Assembly: GCA_964558295.1 (NCBI GenBank)
Contig: CAZLDQ010000020.1
Location: 1-43,116 of the forward strand
Direction: 5' to 3'
Origin: JBDKTH01 sp964558295
Lineage (GTDB): Bacteria > Planctomycetota > Planctomycetia > Pirellulales > Thermoguttaceae
DNA: 43,116 bases
Shown: in pieces, positions 34,329 to 42,345 of the stretch
Numbering within the stretch: position 1 is the stretch's first letter
How the letters are laid out: the number at the start of each line of letters is the position of its first letter
Translations under genes and position numbers: made by a program
Notes under the pieces: model-generated
What the model was told of the DNA's origin: nothing
Databases searched by the model: none
What the model saw: the letters and a program-made list of their open reading frames with translations, nothing else

Positions 34329-37300
34329 ATGATCGAGCAGATTGGCATCACAATGATAATCGTGGCAACCTTGACCGTGGCCAACCAAGCTCCACGTACT
34401 CAAGAAGACCAAACCACCGCCGTAAGTCTGCGGCAGGAACGGATCTTGATCCCCACGTACCGCGTGGGCGAGGCGGATCGGAACCCGCTCTTCTACCACG
34501 GGCGCAAGTACCAGGGCGCCAAGGGGCCCGTGTACCCCTATCCCATGATCGACAAGCTTTCCGACGTCCGTGAAGATACGCCTTACGACGTGATCTTGTT
34601 GGAAAACAAGTACGTCTCATTCTCGGTGCTCCCCGAAATCGGCGGGCGGATCTTCACCGGCCTTGACAAGACGAACAACTACGACTTTTTCTACCGCCAG
34701 CACGTCATCAAGCCGGCCTTGATCGGCATGGCCGGGGCCTGGATCTCCGGCGGCGTGGAATGGAACATTCCGCATCATCATCGTGTGGCGACCTACATGC
34801 CGGTTGACTATCGACTGGTCGACCATGCCGATGGGAGCAAGACGCTCTGGCTCGGCGAGCTCGAACGGCGGCACCGCATGAAATGGGTTGTGGGTCTCAC
34901 GCTCCGCCCGGACAAGTCCTACCTGGAAGTGACGATCCGCCTGTTGAACCGCACCCCCCTGCCCCACTCGATGCTTTTCTTTGCCAATGTCGGGGTTCAT
35001 TCCAATCCCGACTATCAGGTCCTCTTCCCCCCGAATACCGAATTCGGCACGCAGCATGCCAAGCGGGAGATGGTCCACTGGCCAATCGGTCAGGAGTTCT
35101 ATGATGGGCTGGACCGGCGCGGCATCGACGTGAGCTGGTGGAAGAACCACCCCAAGCCAATCTCCATCTTCGCCTGGAACTGCGAAGACGATTTCTTCGG
35201 CGGCTACGACCACGGCAAGCAGGCCGGCGTGTTGCAGATTGCCGATCACAACGTGGCTCCCGGAAAGAAGTTTTTCGAGTGGGGGGCCGGCGACGAAGGC
35301 CAGATGTGGGACAAGGTTCTCACCGAAAAGGACGGCCCCTACCTGGAACTGATGGCCGGGGCCTATTCCGACAATCAGCCCGACTATAGTTGGGTTCAGC
35401 CGTACGAGGTTCGAACAGTCAAACAGTATTGGTATCCAATCCGAATGCTTGGTGGGGTGAAAAACGCCAATCTCAAGGCAGCCGTGAACTTGGACGTCAA
35501 CGAGGGCACCGCTCGGCTAGCATTCAACACGACGTCCCCCCACCCACAGGCTAAGGCAATTCTCCAGGCGGGCGACAAAATCCTCTTCGAACAGCAGATC
35601 GACATCAGCCCCGCGACTCCCTTTGTTCAGGAAGTCGCGTTGCCCGCCAACGTGAAGCCGGAAGACCTGAAGGCACAACTGCTCACCTCGTCCGGAAACG
35701 AACTGATCCACTATCAGTCTGTCAAGCGTCCGGCTAGCCCGACGCCCAAGCCAGTCGAACCGCCCCCGGCCCCCAAAGACATGAAGAGCATCGAACAGCT
35801 CTACCTGACCGGTCTGCGACTGGAACAGTTCCATAATCCGGCCCTGGAACCTGATCTCTACTATGAAGAAGCCCTGCGCCGCGATCCGGGGGACTCCCGG
35901 ACCAACACAGCACTGGGGATTCTCTACTGCAAACGCGGTCGATTCCAAGAAGCCGAAAAACTGCTCAAGACGGCCATCGAGCGGATCACATGGAACTATA
36001 CTCGGCCCAAAGACGGTGAGGCCTATTACTACCTCGGCGTTGTCCAACAAGCCTTGGGCCGGCATGTTCAGTCCGACGACGCCTTTCACCGTGCCGCCTG
36101 GAGCCTACCTTGGTGTGCGGCCAGCTATTTCCACTTGGCGGAAAACGCTTGTCGTCGCCAGCAGTGGAATCAGGCCTTGGAATTCGTGAATCGTTCGCTG
36201 GCCACCAACACCTGCAATACCCAGGCCCTTAACCTCAAGGCCGTCGTATTACGAAAGCTCGGCCGCCTCGAACAATCGCTCGCCGCAGCCAACCAAGCAT
36301 TAGCCCTGGATCCGTTGGACTTCTGGGCAGGCCATGAGATGTGTCTGGCCAAATCCGAACTCGGCCAAGCCGACGCAGCCAGTGAGGCCCAGGCCTGGAA
36401 GACCAGGATGCGGAACGACGTGCAGTCGTATCTCGAACTGGCCTCCGACTACGGCGCCAGCGGCCTTTGGGACGACGCCATCGCGATCCTCTCCCGGTTC
36501 GTCGACTCGGCGCCTGACAAGACCAGAGTCTTCCCGATGGTCCACTACTACCTCGGTTACTACTGGGAACAAAAGAACGACGTCGCCAAGGCAGACCACC
36601 ATTACCACCTCGCTGGTCAGATGCCCACCGACTACTGCTTTCCCTTCCGTCTGGAATCGATTGACGTGCTCCGTCACGCGATGACTCGATGCCCCCAAGA
36701 TGCCCGAGCCCCCTATTACCTCGGCAACTTGCTGTACGACATCCAGCCGGCCAATGCCCTAATCGCCTGGGAACGTTCCCGGTCGCTCGACGACACGTTT
36801 GCGACCGTCCACCGCAATCTGGCCATCGCATATGCCCGACTGGAGCACGATTATCCCAAGGCGGTCGCCAGTCAGGAAAAGGCCGTTGCCTGCGATCCGC
36901 ACGATGCCAGGCTTTATGCCGAGCTGGACGACTACTACCACTTGGCTAATGTCGATCCAAAGAAGCGACTGGCACTCTTGGAAGCCAATCATCAGACGGT
37001 CTGCCAGCGGATCGACTCGCATTTGCGGGAAATCAACCTCAACATCATCACGGGCCGTTACGATCACGCCCTGGAATTGCTCAGCAAAGGCCACTTTCGC
37101 CGTTGGGAGGGTGAGTTCGGCGCCCATGACAGTTATGTCGACGCCCTGCTCATGCGCAGCGAGAATCACCTCAAGTCGCAGCGTTATGCCAAGGCCCTTG
37201 CCGACCTTGACGCCGCTCTGACGTATCCGGAACGCTTTGAAGCTGGACGTCCTTGCGGGGGCGGAAGCCGCGACGCAAAGATCGAGTATCTCCGCGGACT

Positions 37301-37691
37301 GGCCTTTGAAGGGCTCGGAGAACCGGACAAAGCCCAAGCCGCCTTCCAGCGGGCGATCGCTGCGCGCCAGGACCTCTCGGAAGCCCGCTACTATCACGGT
37401 CTTGCCCATCGGAAGCTGGGGCAGACCCCTCAAGCCGTGGCCTGCTTCGATGGCCTGATCCAATCGGGTAACGCCTCGCTCCATGGCCCCGTTCCGCTCG
37501 ACTTCTTCGCCAAGTTCGGCGTCCAGTTGCCCGATGCCTTCCGCAAAGCCGAAGCCCATTACCAGATCGGCCTGGGCCTTCTCGGCAATGGAAACCCGGC
37601 CGAAGCCAAGCATCACTTTGAAGAAACGGTTCGCCTGGACGTGGACCACTTCCTTGCCCGAACCAAGCTGGAAATGATGAATGTTGAGTGA
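34329..37691 (+). CDS. DUF5107 and TPR protein, very large, probably exported
   Basis: The 1,120-residue product has a weak N-terminal hydrophobic segment (about 5-20). The DUF5107 region at about 35-370 includes PEIGGRIFTG, SGGVEWNIPHHH and FFEWGAGDEGQMWD. A beta-sandwich-like region runs to about 465, then a Pro-rich linker (467-486) and a long TPR array to the end. TPR units are seen in YYEEALRRDPGD, YYYLGVVQQALGRH, AANQALALDPLDFW and AFQRAIAARQDLSEARYYHG. DUF5107 proteins are associated with carbohydrate loci and have galactose-mutarotase-like features, and I infer a glycan-processing role. It follows the XylR-like gene and slightly precedes GH27, whose start is 62 bp on. Confidence 0.87.
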   Translation: MIEQIGITMIIVATLTVANQAPRTQEDQTTAVSLRQERILIPTYRVGEADRNPLFYHGRKYQGAKGPVYPYPMIDKLSDVREDTPYDVILLENKYVSFSVLPEIGGRIFTGLDKTNNYDFFYRQHVIKPALIGMAGAWISGGVEWNIPHHHRVATYMPVDYRLVDHADGSKTLWLGELERRHRMKWVVGLTLRPDKSYLEVTIRLLNRTPLPHSMLFFANVGVHSNPDYQVLFPPNTEFGTQHAKREMVHWPIGQEFYDGLDRRGIDVSWWKNHPKPISIFAWNCEDDFFGGYDHGKQAGVLQIADHNVAPGKKFFEWGAGDEGQMWDKVLTEKDGPYLELMAGAYSDNQPDYSWVQPYEVRTVKQYWYPIRMLGGVKNANLKAAVNLDVNEGTARLAFNTTSPHPQAKAILQAGDKILFEQQIDISPATPFVQEVALPANVKPEDLKAQLLTSSGNELIHYQSVKRPASPTPKPVEPPPAPKDMKSIEQLYLTGLRLEQFHNPALEPDLYYEEALRRDPGDSRTNTALGILYCKRGRFQEAEKLLKTAIERITWNYTRPKDGEAYYYLGVVQQALGRHVQSDDAFHRAAWSLPWCAASYFHLAENACRRQQWNQALEFVNRSLATNTCNTQALNLKAVVLRKLGRLEQSLAAANQALALDPLDFWAGHEMCLAKSELGQADAASEAQAWKTRMRNDVQSYLELASDYGASGLWDDAIAILSRFVDSAPDKTRVFPMVHYYLGYYWEQKNDVAKADHHYHLAGQMPTDYCFPFRLESIDVLRHAMTRCPQDARAPYYLGNLLYDIQPANALIAWERSRSLDDTFATVHRNLAIAYARLEHDYPKAVASQEKAVACDPHDARLYAELDDYYHLANVDPKKRLALLEANHQTVCQRIDSHLREINLNIITGRYDHALELLSKGHFRRWEGEFGAHDSYVDALLMRSENHLKSQRYAKALADLDAALTYPERFEAGRPCGGGSRDAKIEYLRGLAFEGLGEPDKAQAAFQRAIAARQDLSEARYYHGLAHRKLGQTPQAVACFDGLIQSGNASLHGPVPLDFFAKFGVQLPDAFRKAEAHYQIGLGLLGNGNPAEAKHHFEETVRLDVDHFLARTKLEMMNVE

Positions 37692-37753
37692 TGAACGATG
37701 AAGCTCCCCCACTATCCGCCACCCACCATCCACCACTTCGCAGGAGCTCAACC

Positions 37754-39295
37754 ATGAAAGCTCTCGTGTCGCTCGTCCTACTCCTCCTGGTGACGATCCC
37801 GCTGAACGCGCAACAGCCGGAGATCCTCACTCCCAAGAGTCCTGCCCAGCCGCGAATCAATGGGGCCAAGGTCTTTGGTGTCCGGCCCGGGCACGAGTGC
37901 CTCTATACGATTGCCGCCACCGGCCAACGACCGATGCGGTTCATGGCCAAGGGGTTGCCGCAAGGACTTACGCTCAATGAGACCAAGGGGACTATTACCG
38001 GTTCGGTTACCCAGCGCGGTACGTACCGCGTGATACTCCAGGCCGAGAACGCTCTCGGCCGTGCGCAGCGGGAACTACGACTCGTTGTCGGTGACGAAAT
38101 TATGCTCACGCCGCTGTTGGGCTGCAACACGTGGGGGGGCTGGGGGGCCAAGGTCACCGAGGCCAATCTTCGCGCGGCGGCCGCGGCCATGGTCAAATCC
38201 GACCTGATCAACCATGGCTGGCAGTACATCAATATCGACGACGGCTGGCAAGGGAAACGCGGTGGCAAGTACAATGCCATCCAGCCCAATGAGCGGTTCG
38301 GCGATATGAAAGCTCTTTGCGACTACATCCATGGGTTGGGGCTGAAAGCCGGTATCTATTCGACGCCTTGGACAACGAGTTACGCCGGGTTCGTCGGCGG
38401 TTCGAGCGACGACCCCCAAGGGGCCTGGGAACGGCCGAAACGCTCGCAGGACGGTTGGCGCTGCGGCAAGTATTTGTTCGAGACCAACGACAGCCGGCAG
38501 TGGGCCGAATGGGGTTTCGACTATGCCAAGTATGATTGGGGAGTCAACAGCGTGGAACTCGCGCGGCGCATGGCCGACGCCTTGAAGGCCTGCGATCGCG
38601 ACATCGTCTACGAACTCTCCAATTCCGTCCCCTTGATGCAGGCCTCCGAGTACACGGCCCTGGCCAATCTGACCCGTACGACCGGCGACCTGATCGACGT
38701 CTGGGATCGCTCCCAGATGGATCCTGGCACGGCCCGTTGGGCGGTCGGTATTCGCGAAGTGTGGCTTCAACACAACGCCTGGGTCCCGTATCAGCGCCCC
38801 GGCCACTGGAACTTCGCCTGCAATCTTCGCATTGGCCTGCTCGGCGGATGGCGTGACAAGCCGCTGACCCCCTCGCGGCTCACGCCCGACGAGCAATACT
38901 CCCACATCAGTTTATGGTGCCTGTGGGGATCGCCAATGATTATCGGCACGCCCATCGAACGGCTCGATGAGTTCACCCTCTCGCTCTTGTCGAACGACGA
39001 GGTACTTGAGTTGAACCAAGATCCTTTGGGCAAGCAAGCCTCAGCGATCAGGCTCGCCGGCGGTGAAGGCCTTGTCAAGGAATTGGAAGACGGCACAAAA
39101 GCCGTCGGTCTATTCAATCCAAGCGACAAGGAGACCACGGTCCGCGTGCGCTGGTCGGATTTGGACCTTCAGGGAAAACAGCGAGTGCGTGACCTCTGGC
39201 GGCAGAAGGACCTCGGCCACTTCGAGGGCGAGTTCTCGGCCACAGTTCGCCCCCATGGCGTCGTCTTGATCCGCCTGTTCCCTGACAGCCAATGA
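37754..39295 (+). CDS. Secreted GH27 alpha-galactosidase with N-terminal Ig-like domain
   Basis: The 513-residue product has a signal peptide (cut near residue 19), a putative Ig-like domain (about 22-113) and a GH27 barrel. The barrel begins LLGCNTWGGWG and continues with YINIDDGWQGKRGG. The nucleophile is D261 in YAKYDWG and the acid/base is probably D312 in RTTGDLIDVWD. A C-terminal beta-sandwich follows. GH27 enzymes remove terminal alpha-galactose, or in some members alpha-N-acetylgalactosamine. The ATG at 37754 has AGGAG 7 nt upstream and opens the signal peptide, whereas an in-frame ATG at 37688 would overlap the preceding gene. It is probably co-transcribed with the DUF5107 gene. Confidence 0.92.
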   Translation: MKALVSLVLLLLVTIPLNAQQPEILTPKSPAQPRINGAKVFGVRPGHECLYTIAATGQRPMRFMAKGLPQGLTLNETKGTITGSVTQRGTYRVILQAENALGRAQRELRLVVGDEIMLTPLLGCNTWGGWGAKVTEANLRAAAAAMVKSDLINHGWQYINIDDGWQGKRGGKYNAIQPNERFGDMKALCDYIHGLGLKAGIYSTPWTTSYAGFVGGSSDDPQGAWERPKRSQDGWRCGKYLFETNDSRQWAEWGFDYAKYDWGVNSVELARRMADALKACDRDIVYELSNSVPLMQASEYTALANLTRTTGDLIDVWDRSQMDPGTARWAVGIREVWLQHNAWVPYQRPGHWNFACNLRIGLLGGWRDKPLTPSRLTPDEQYSHISLWCLWGSPMIIGTPIERLDEFTLSLLSNDEVLELNQDPLGKQASAIRLAGGEGLVKELEDGTKAVGLFNPSDKETTVRVRWSDLDLQGKQRVRDLWRQKDLGHFEGEFSATVRPHGVVLIRLFPDSQ

Positions 39296-39306
39296 TCCGA
39301 CGGCGG

Positions 39307-39332
39307 CCCCTCTCCCGCAAGCGGGAGAGGGG
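39307..39332. terminator. Strong convergent hairpin after the alpha-galactosidase gene
   Basis: CCCCTCTCCCGC at 39307-39318 and GCGGGAGAGGGG at 39321-39332 are perfect complements separated by AA, giving about 11 closed pairs. It lies 11 bp after the GH27 stop. The same kind of sequence occurs as a dispersed element in many bacterial genomes, so it may be a repeat reused as a terminator. Confidence 0.65.
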
Positions 39333-39346
39333 CTGGGGGGAAGGTC

Positions 39347-39399
39347 GAACCGTTTCGCAAGCTGCAGGATGTGTCGAACAACCGCCCTGCAAACGGTTC
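39347..39399. terminator. Second nested hairpin before the nitrilase stop
   Basis: GAACCGTTT at 39347-39355 pairs with AAACGGTTC at 39391-39399. Inside, GCAGG at 39364-39368 pairs with CCTGC at 39386-39390. It lies just past the end of the minus-strand nitrilase gene, so it may end that transcript. Confidence 0.5.
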
Positions 39400-39406
39400 T
39401 GCCAAC

Positions 39407-40447
39407 TCATTCCTTCGGCAAGCACTGCAGCCTGACACTCCGCGACCGGTCAAGATACTTGTCAAGCCGTTCAACCTCAAACTCATCGATCATTTCATCA
39501 ATCGATATGTCGGGATGGAGCGAGGTGAGGTAGTAATAGGCCTCGGGGCTGACCGTCTCGATCCTTACTGCCGGGCCGTACTTCTCCTTCATCCGGCGCA
39601 CTCGGTTGACATTGAAATCGATGTGGACCACGCGGCTGTCAAGGTTGATCCGCGCGAAGATGATCGGCCCATACTGGCTCGACTCGGCCAGGGTGCGCCC
39701 CAAGGGGTCGATAATCACACCATTCTCGCCCGGCACTGCGCTGGCGATGAAGCAATGGTTGTTCCAGGCGACTGCCGGCACACGCTCCCCGCCGCGAAAG
39801 TTGGTCAGGAAGCAGAGCAACTCAGCCCCTTGCTTCTTGTACTCCGCTACCAACTCGTCAAAATTCAGGTCGAAACAGATCAACGCACCGATTCGGCCGA
39901 AGTCGGTATTAAAGATCACCGCCCCACGCCCGGGCAACACGCCGCTCTCCATCTCGCTGACCGTGGGAAACATCTTGTCGTAGTAACCGACCAGCTTTCC
40001 CTCACGATCGAGCAACACCGCGCTGTTGAATCGGCCTGGTCCTTTGAGATTCTTGCGCCAGTAGCAGGCGATGATGTACGTGTGGTACTGTTTGGCCTTC
40101 CGAGAGAGAAACTCGGTGATCGGCCCCGGCTGCGGCAAAGGCTCAGCCTTGGCGTCCGCCTCGTTTCGACTGGCTGAACGAGGCGTGTTTTGCATACAGC
40201 CTTCGGTCAACAGAATGATATCCGGCTTGTCCAGGGCCGCCATATCAATCCACTTTTCCATCTCTGCCTGAGATAAACGCGGCGGCTGACAGATGCACGA
40301 GACGCCGACCAGACGCGAACCGGTCTTGCCTTGCTTCTTGGCTTGCTCGGTTCCCTGAAGTTCAGCCCCCTGAGTCGCCAGAGAACCAAACAACAGGAAA
40401 GGGACAACCATTAGCCACCAACGATCGCTTCTCATGTTACTCCTCAT
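39407..40447 (-). CDS. Exported nitrilase-superfamily carbon-nitrogen hydrolase
   Basis: The 346-residue product has a signal-like N-terminus (WWLMVVPFLLFGSLATQG) and the nitrilase-fold triad. The Glu is E82 in IILLTEG, the Lys is K158 in YYDKMFPT and the Cys is C191 in ALICFDLNF. Such enzymes cleave amides, N-carbamoyl groups or nitriles; the exact substrate is not evident. AGGAG lies 9 nt before the ATG at 40447. A second ATG at 40435 has an AGGAG only 4 nt upstream and is also possible. The frame stays open to 40618, but that extra part derives from the sequence next to a transposase fragment. It converges with the alpha-galactosidase gene. Confidence 0.85.
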   Translation of the reverse strand: MRSNMRSDRWWLMVVPFLLFGSLATQGAELQGTEQAKKQGKTGSRLVGVSCICQPPRLSQAEMEKWIDMAALDKPDIILLTEGCMQNTPRSASRNEADAKAEPLPQPGPITEFLSRKAKQYHTYIIACYWRKNLKGPGRFNSAVLLDREGKLVGYYDKMFPTVSEMESGVLPGRGAVIFNTDFGRIGALICFDLNFDELVAEYKKQGAELLCFLTNFRGGERVPAVAWNNHCFIASAVPGENGVIIDPLGRTLAESSQYGPIIFARINLDSRVVHIDFNVNRVRRMKEKYGPAVRIETVSPEAYYYLTSLHPDISIDEMIDEFEVERLDKYLDRSRSVRLQCLPKE

Positions 40448-40541
40448 CTTCAATGTCTCCTGGTGTAACGCAGTCTTCCTCGTTCGTGTCGGCCGTCCGC
40501 GACTGCAACGCGTCGCCAGCGTCTCTTCTACTTCGCGAACG

Positions 40542-41102
40542 TCAACCGAGCAAGTAATCTCGAGAAGATCGCCGCAAAATCGGATTTCCCGGCCAAAATG
40601 ACGACTCTGGTATGACATCGCGACGAATTCTCAAGACACGGGCGTTTCGTTTTGGCTCGGCGTTTTCGGCTATCGTAGGACATTCGTTGTTCATGTGGAT
40701 CAGGTGCTGCCCGACCACGCAGTTGTCGATTTTCCCGGACTCGCCGCACCACTGTCGCTGCACCCCGCGTGTCTTGTTCCCCTGCTTGGCATTGGCCGAG
40801 CCGTCGATGACGCCGATGGCCTTCTCGTCACCGTACTCGTCCATGATCGACCGTCGCAACCGCGACTCGATCCGCGCGTGGGCCCAGGCAAACTGCGACA
40901 AGAACCGTTGCAATGTACGCACGGCCGCACCGATCCACCGGGCGATCGGCTCGATGCTCTTGCGGTCCAGTTGGGCCAGAAGTCCCAGCGAATAGTCCAC
41001 GAAGTAGTCGAACACCGGGGGCCTCTCGAAACAATCCGCAAACCGTTGTAGTCGCCGTCGCGCGTTGGGCTCCAACGCCCGAAGGTCGTCCGTCGTCATC
41101 AT
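40542..41102 (-). pseudogene. Truncated IS701-type transposase
   Basis: The first 145 or so residues resemble the N-terminal third of IS701-family DDE transposases. They include FDYFVDYSLGLLAQLDRKS, then GVIDGSANAKQGNKTRGVQRQW, where the aspartate in VIDG would be the first catalytic residue, and SGKIDNCVVGQHL. Similarity ends near 40676 and an unrelated tail follows to the stop at 40542. A full transposase needs about 400 residues, so this copy is dead. GGAGG lies 3-6 nt before the paired ATGs at 41102 and 41099, supporting this start. Terminal inverted repeats were not found. Confidence 0.75.
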
Positions 41103-41156
41103 TCGCCTCCGTGGCATTCAGTCCGGAAGGTCTTGGGCTAACGTAGCGATGTCATA

Positions 41157-42290
41157 TTAGGGAGCGATTGGCGACTGGAGAAACTCACGAGTCAGCCGGG
41201 TAAAGGTGATTTGCTTATAATTCTGGCGTTCCCAAAGTACGCCGACCGACTTGTCTTTGAGAATCGCCAGGTCGGAATAGGCCGCCGGCTCGGCGGCGAT
41301 CAGCCGCTCTTCGGGAAAGGTCTGGCCATCGTCATAACTTATCCGCACGACGAGATTCTGGCGTTTCGGCCCCTTGGGACCGGTCCAGAGAATCCGGTTG
41401 TAATCATCACCGGCGGATTTTTGCGTGTACCGTTCGACGGCGCAGGCGACCGGCGTGACCGGGTTTCCGGGGCGCGGCTTGGCCCACGTCCGGCCGCCGT
41501 CGCAGCTTTCGGCCATCCAACGATGGGCGGCCTTTTCGTCCCGGTAGTCCATGAGAATCCGACCATCAGACAGTTCCACGACCTGGTTTTCGTTCGGGCT
41601 GTAGTCTTGAGGAAGCCCCTCCCGGGGAACCATTTCGCCGCGCTGCCAGGTGCGGCCGTGATCGTCGCTGTAGATTGTGAAAACGCCCCACGGGAGGACT
41701 CGCCAGACGGGCGCGATGAGACGCCCCTTGCCGTCTTGAATCATGCCGCCGGGGCCAACGACGCTTGCCCGCCACTGGGGATCGGCCATGTCGCGGGCAA
41801 CGGCCGTCAGATCGATTGGCTCGGACCAAGTCTGGCCGTTGTCCTCGCTCCAACGGGCAAGTGTTTGGAGGTCGTCGGTTCCCGGCCGTGAGGTGAGGGA
41901 GCCGCAGCCAGGCTTTGAACGAAGGTAGAGGACCCATACGCGGCCGGTGTGGCGATCAACCGTCGTTGCCGGATTGGCCGCGGACCAATTCTCGCCCGCA
42001 TCTTCGATCACTGTCATGGCCGACCAGGTTGCCCCGCCGTCCGTGCTTCGTTTCATGACCAGATCGATATCCTGGTTTTTGCCGCCCGGGTCGCTGAAGT
42101 TGTTCTTTCGCGCCTCGGCAAAAGCCAGGAGTGATCCATCCGGGGCCGTTTCCAAGGCTGGAATACGATAGCCCGTGTAGCCATCTTGGCCGGAAACGTA
42201 CACATCGACATGACAAACCGACGGGGCGGCTTGCAACGTTCCAGTCAGCGTGACAATCGCCAACAGCGAGAGAAATGAACCGCGAAACAT
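41157..42290 (-). CDS. Secreted sialidase (GH33, BNR/Asp-box)
   Basis: The 377-residue product has a signal peptide (cut near 21) and a six-bladed propeller. The FRIP-type motif is GYRIPAL with R42, the first of the carboxylate-binding arginines. Asp boxes are STDGGATW, SEDNGQTW, SDDHGRTW, SCDGGRTW and a weaker SYDDGQTF. EARKNN and NQDIDLV fit the acid region and AYSDLAIL the catalytic tyrosine. The enzyme likely removes terminal sialic acids from glycans. AAGGAG lies 6 nt before the ATG at 42290, deciding the start over one at 42320. No sialic-acid transporter or nan genes are in the window. Confidence 0.88.
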   Translation of the reverse strand: MFRGSFLSLLAIVTLTGTLQAAPSVCHVDVYVSGQDGYTGYRIPALETAPDGSLLAFAEARKNNFSDPGGKNQDIDLVMKRSTDGGATWSAMTVIEDAGENWSAANPATTVDRHTGRVWVLYLRSKPGCGSLTSRPGTDDLQTLARWSEDNGQTWSEPIDLTAVARDMADPQWRASVVGPGGMIQDGKGRLIAPVWRVLPWGVFTIYSDDHGRTWQRGEMVPREGLPQDYSPNENQVVELSDGRILMDYRDEKAAHRWMAESCDGGRTWAKPRPGNPVTPVACAVERYTQKSAGDDYNRILWTGPKGPKRQNLVVRISYDDGQTFPEERLIAAEPAAYSDLAILKDKSVGVLWERQNYKQITFTRLTREFLQSPIAP

Positions 42291-42306
42291 GGAAAGCTCC
42301 TTAATC

Positions 42307-42345
42307 GTTCCGAATGTCAACCGAGTAGTTCCGAATCGTCCGAAT
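42307..42345 (-). promoter_or_regulatory. Three phased repeats upstream of the sialidase gene
   Basis: On the minus strand ATTCGGAAC, ATTCGGAAC and ATTCGGAC occur at 42307-42315, 42328-42336 and 42338-42345. Their start-to-start spacing is 21 and about 10 bp, that is, near two turns and one turn of the helix. They lie 17-55 bp before the start codon and may be binding sites for a regulator. Confidence 0.5.
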
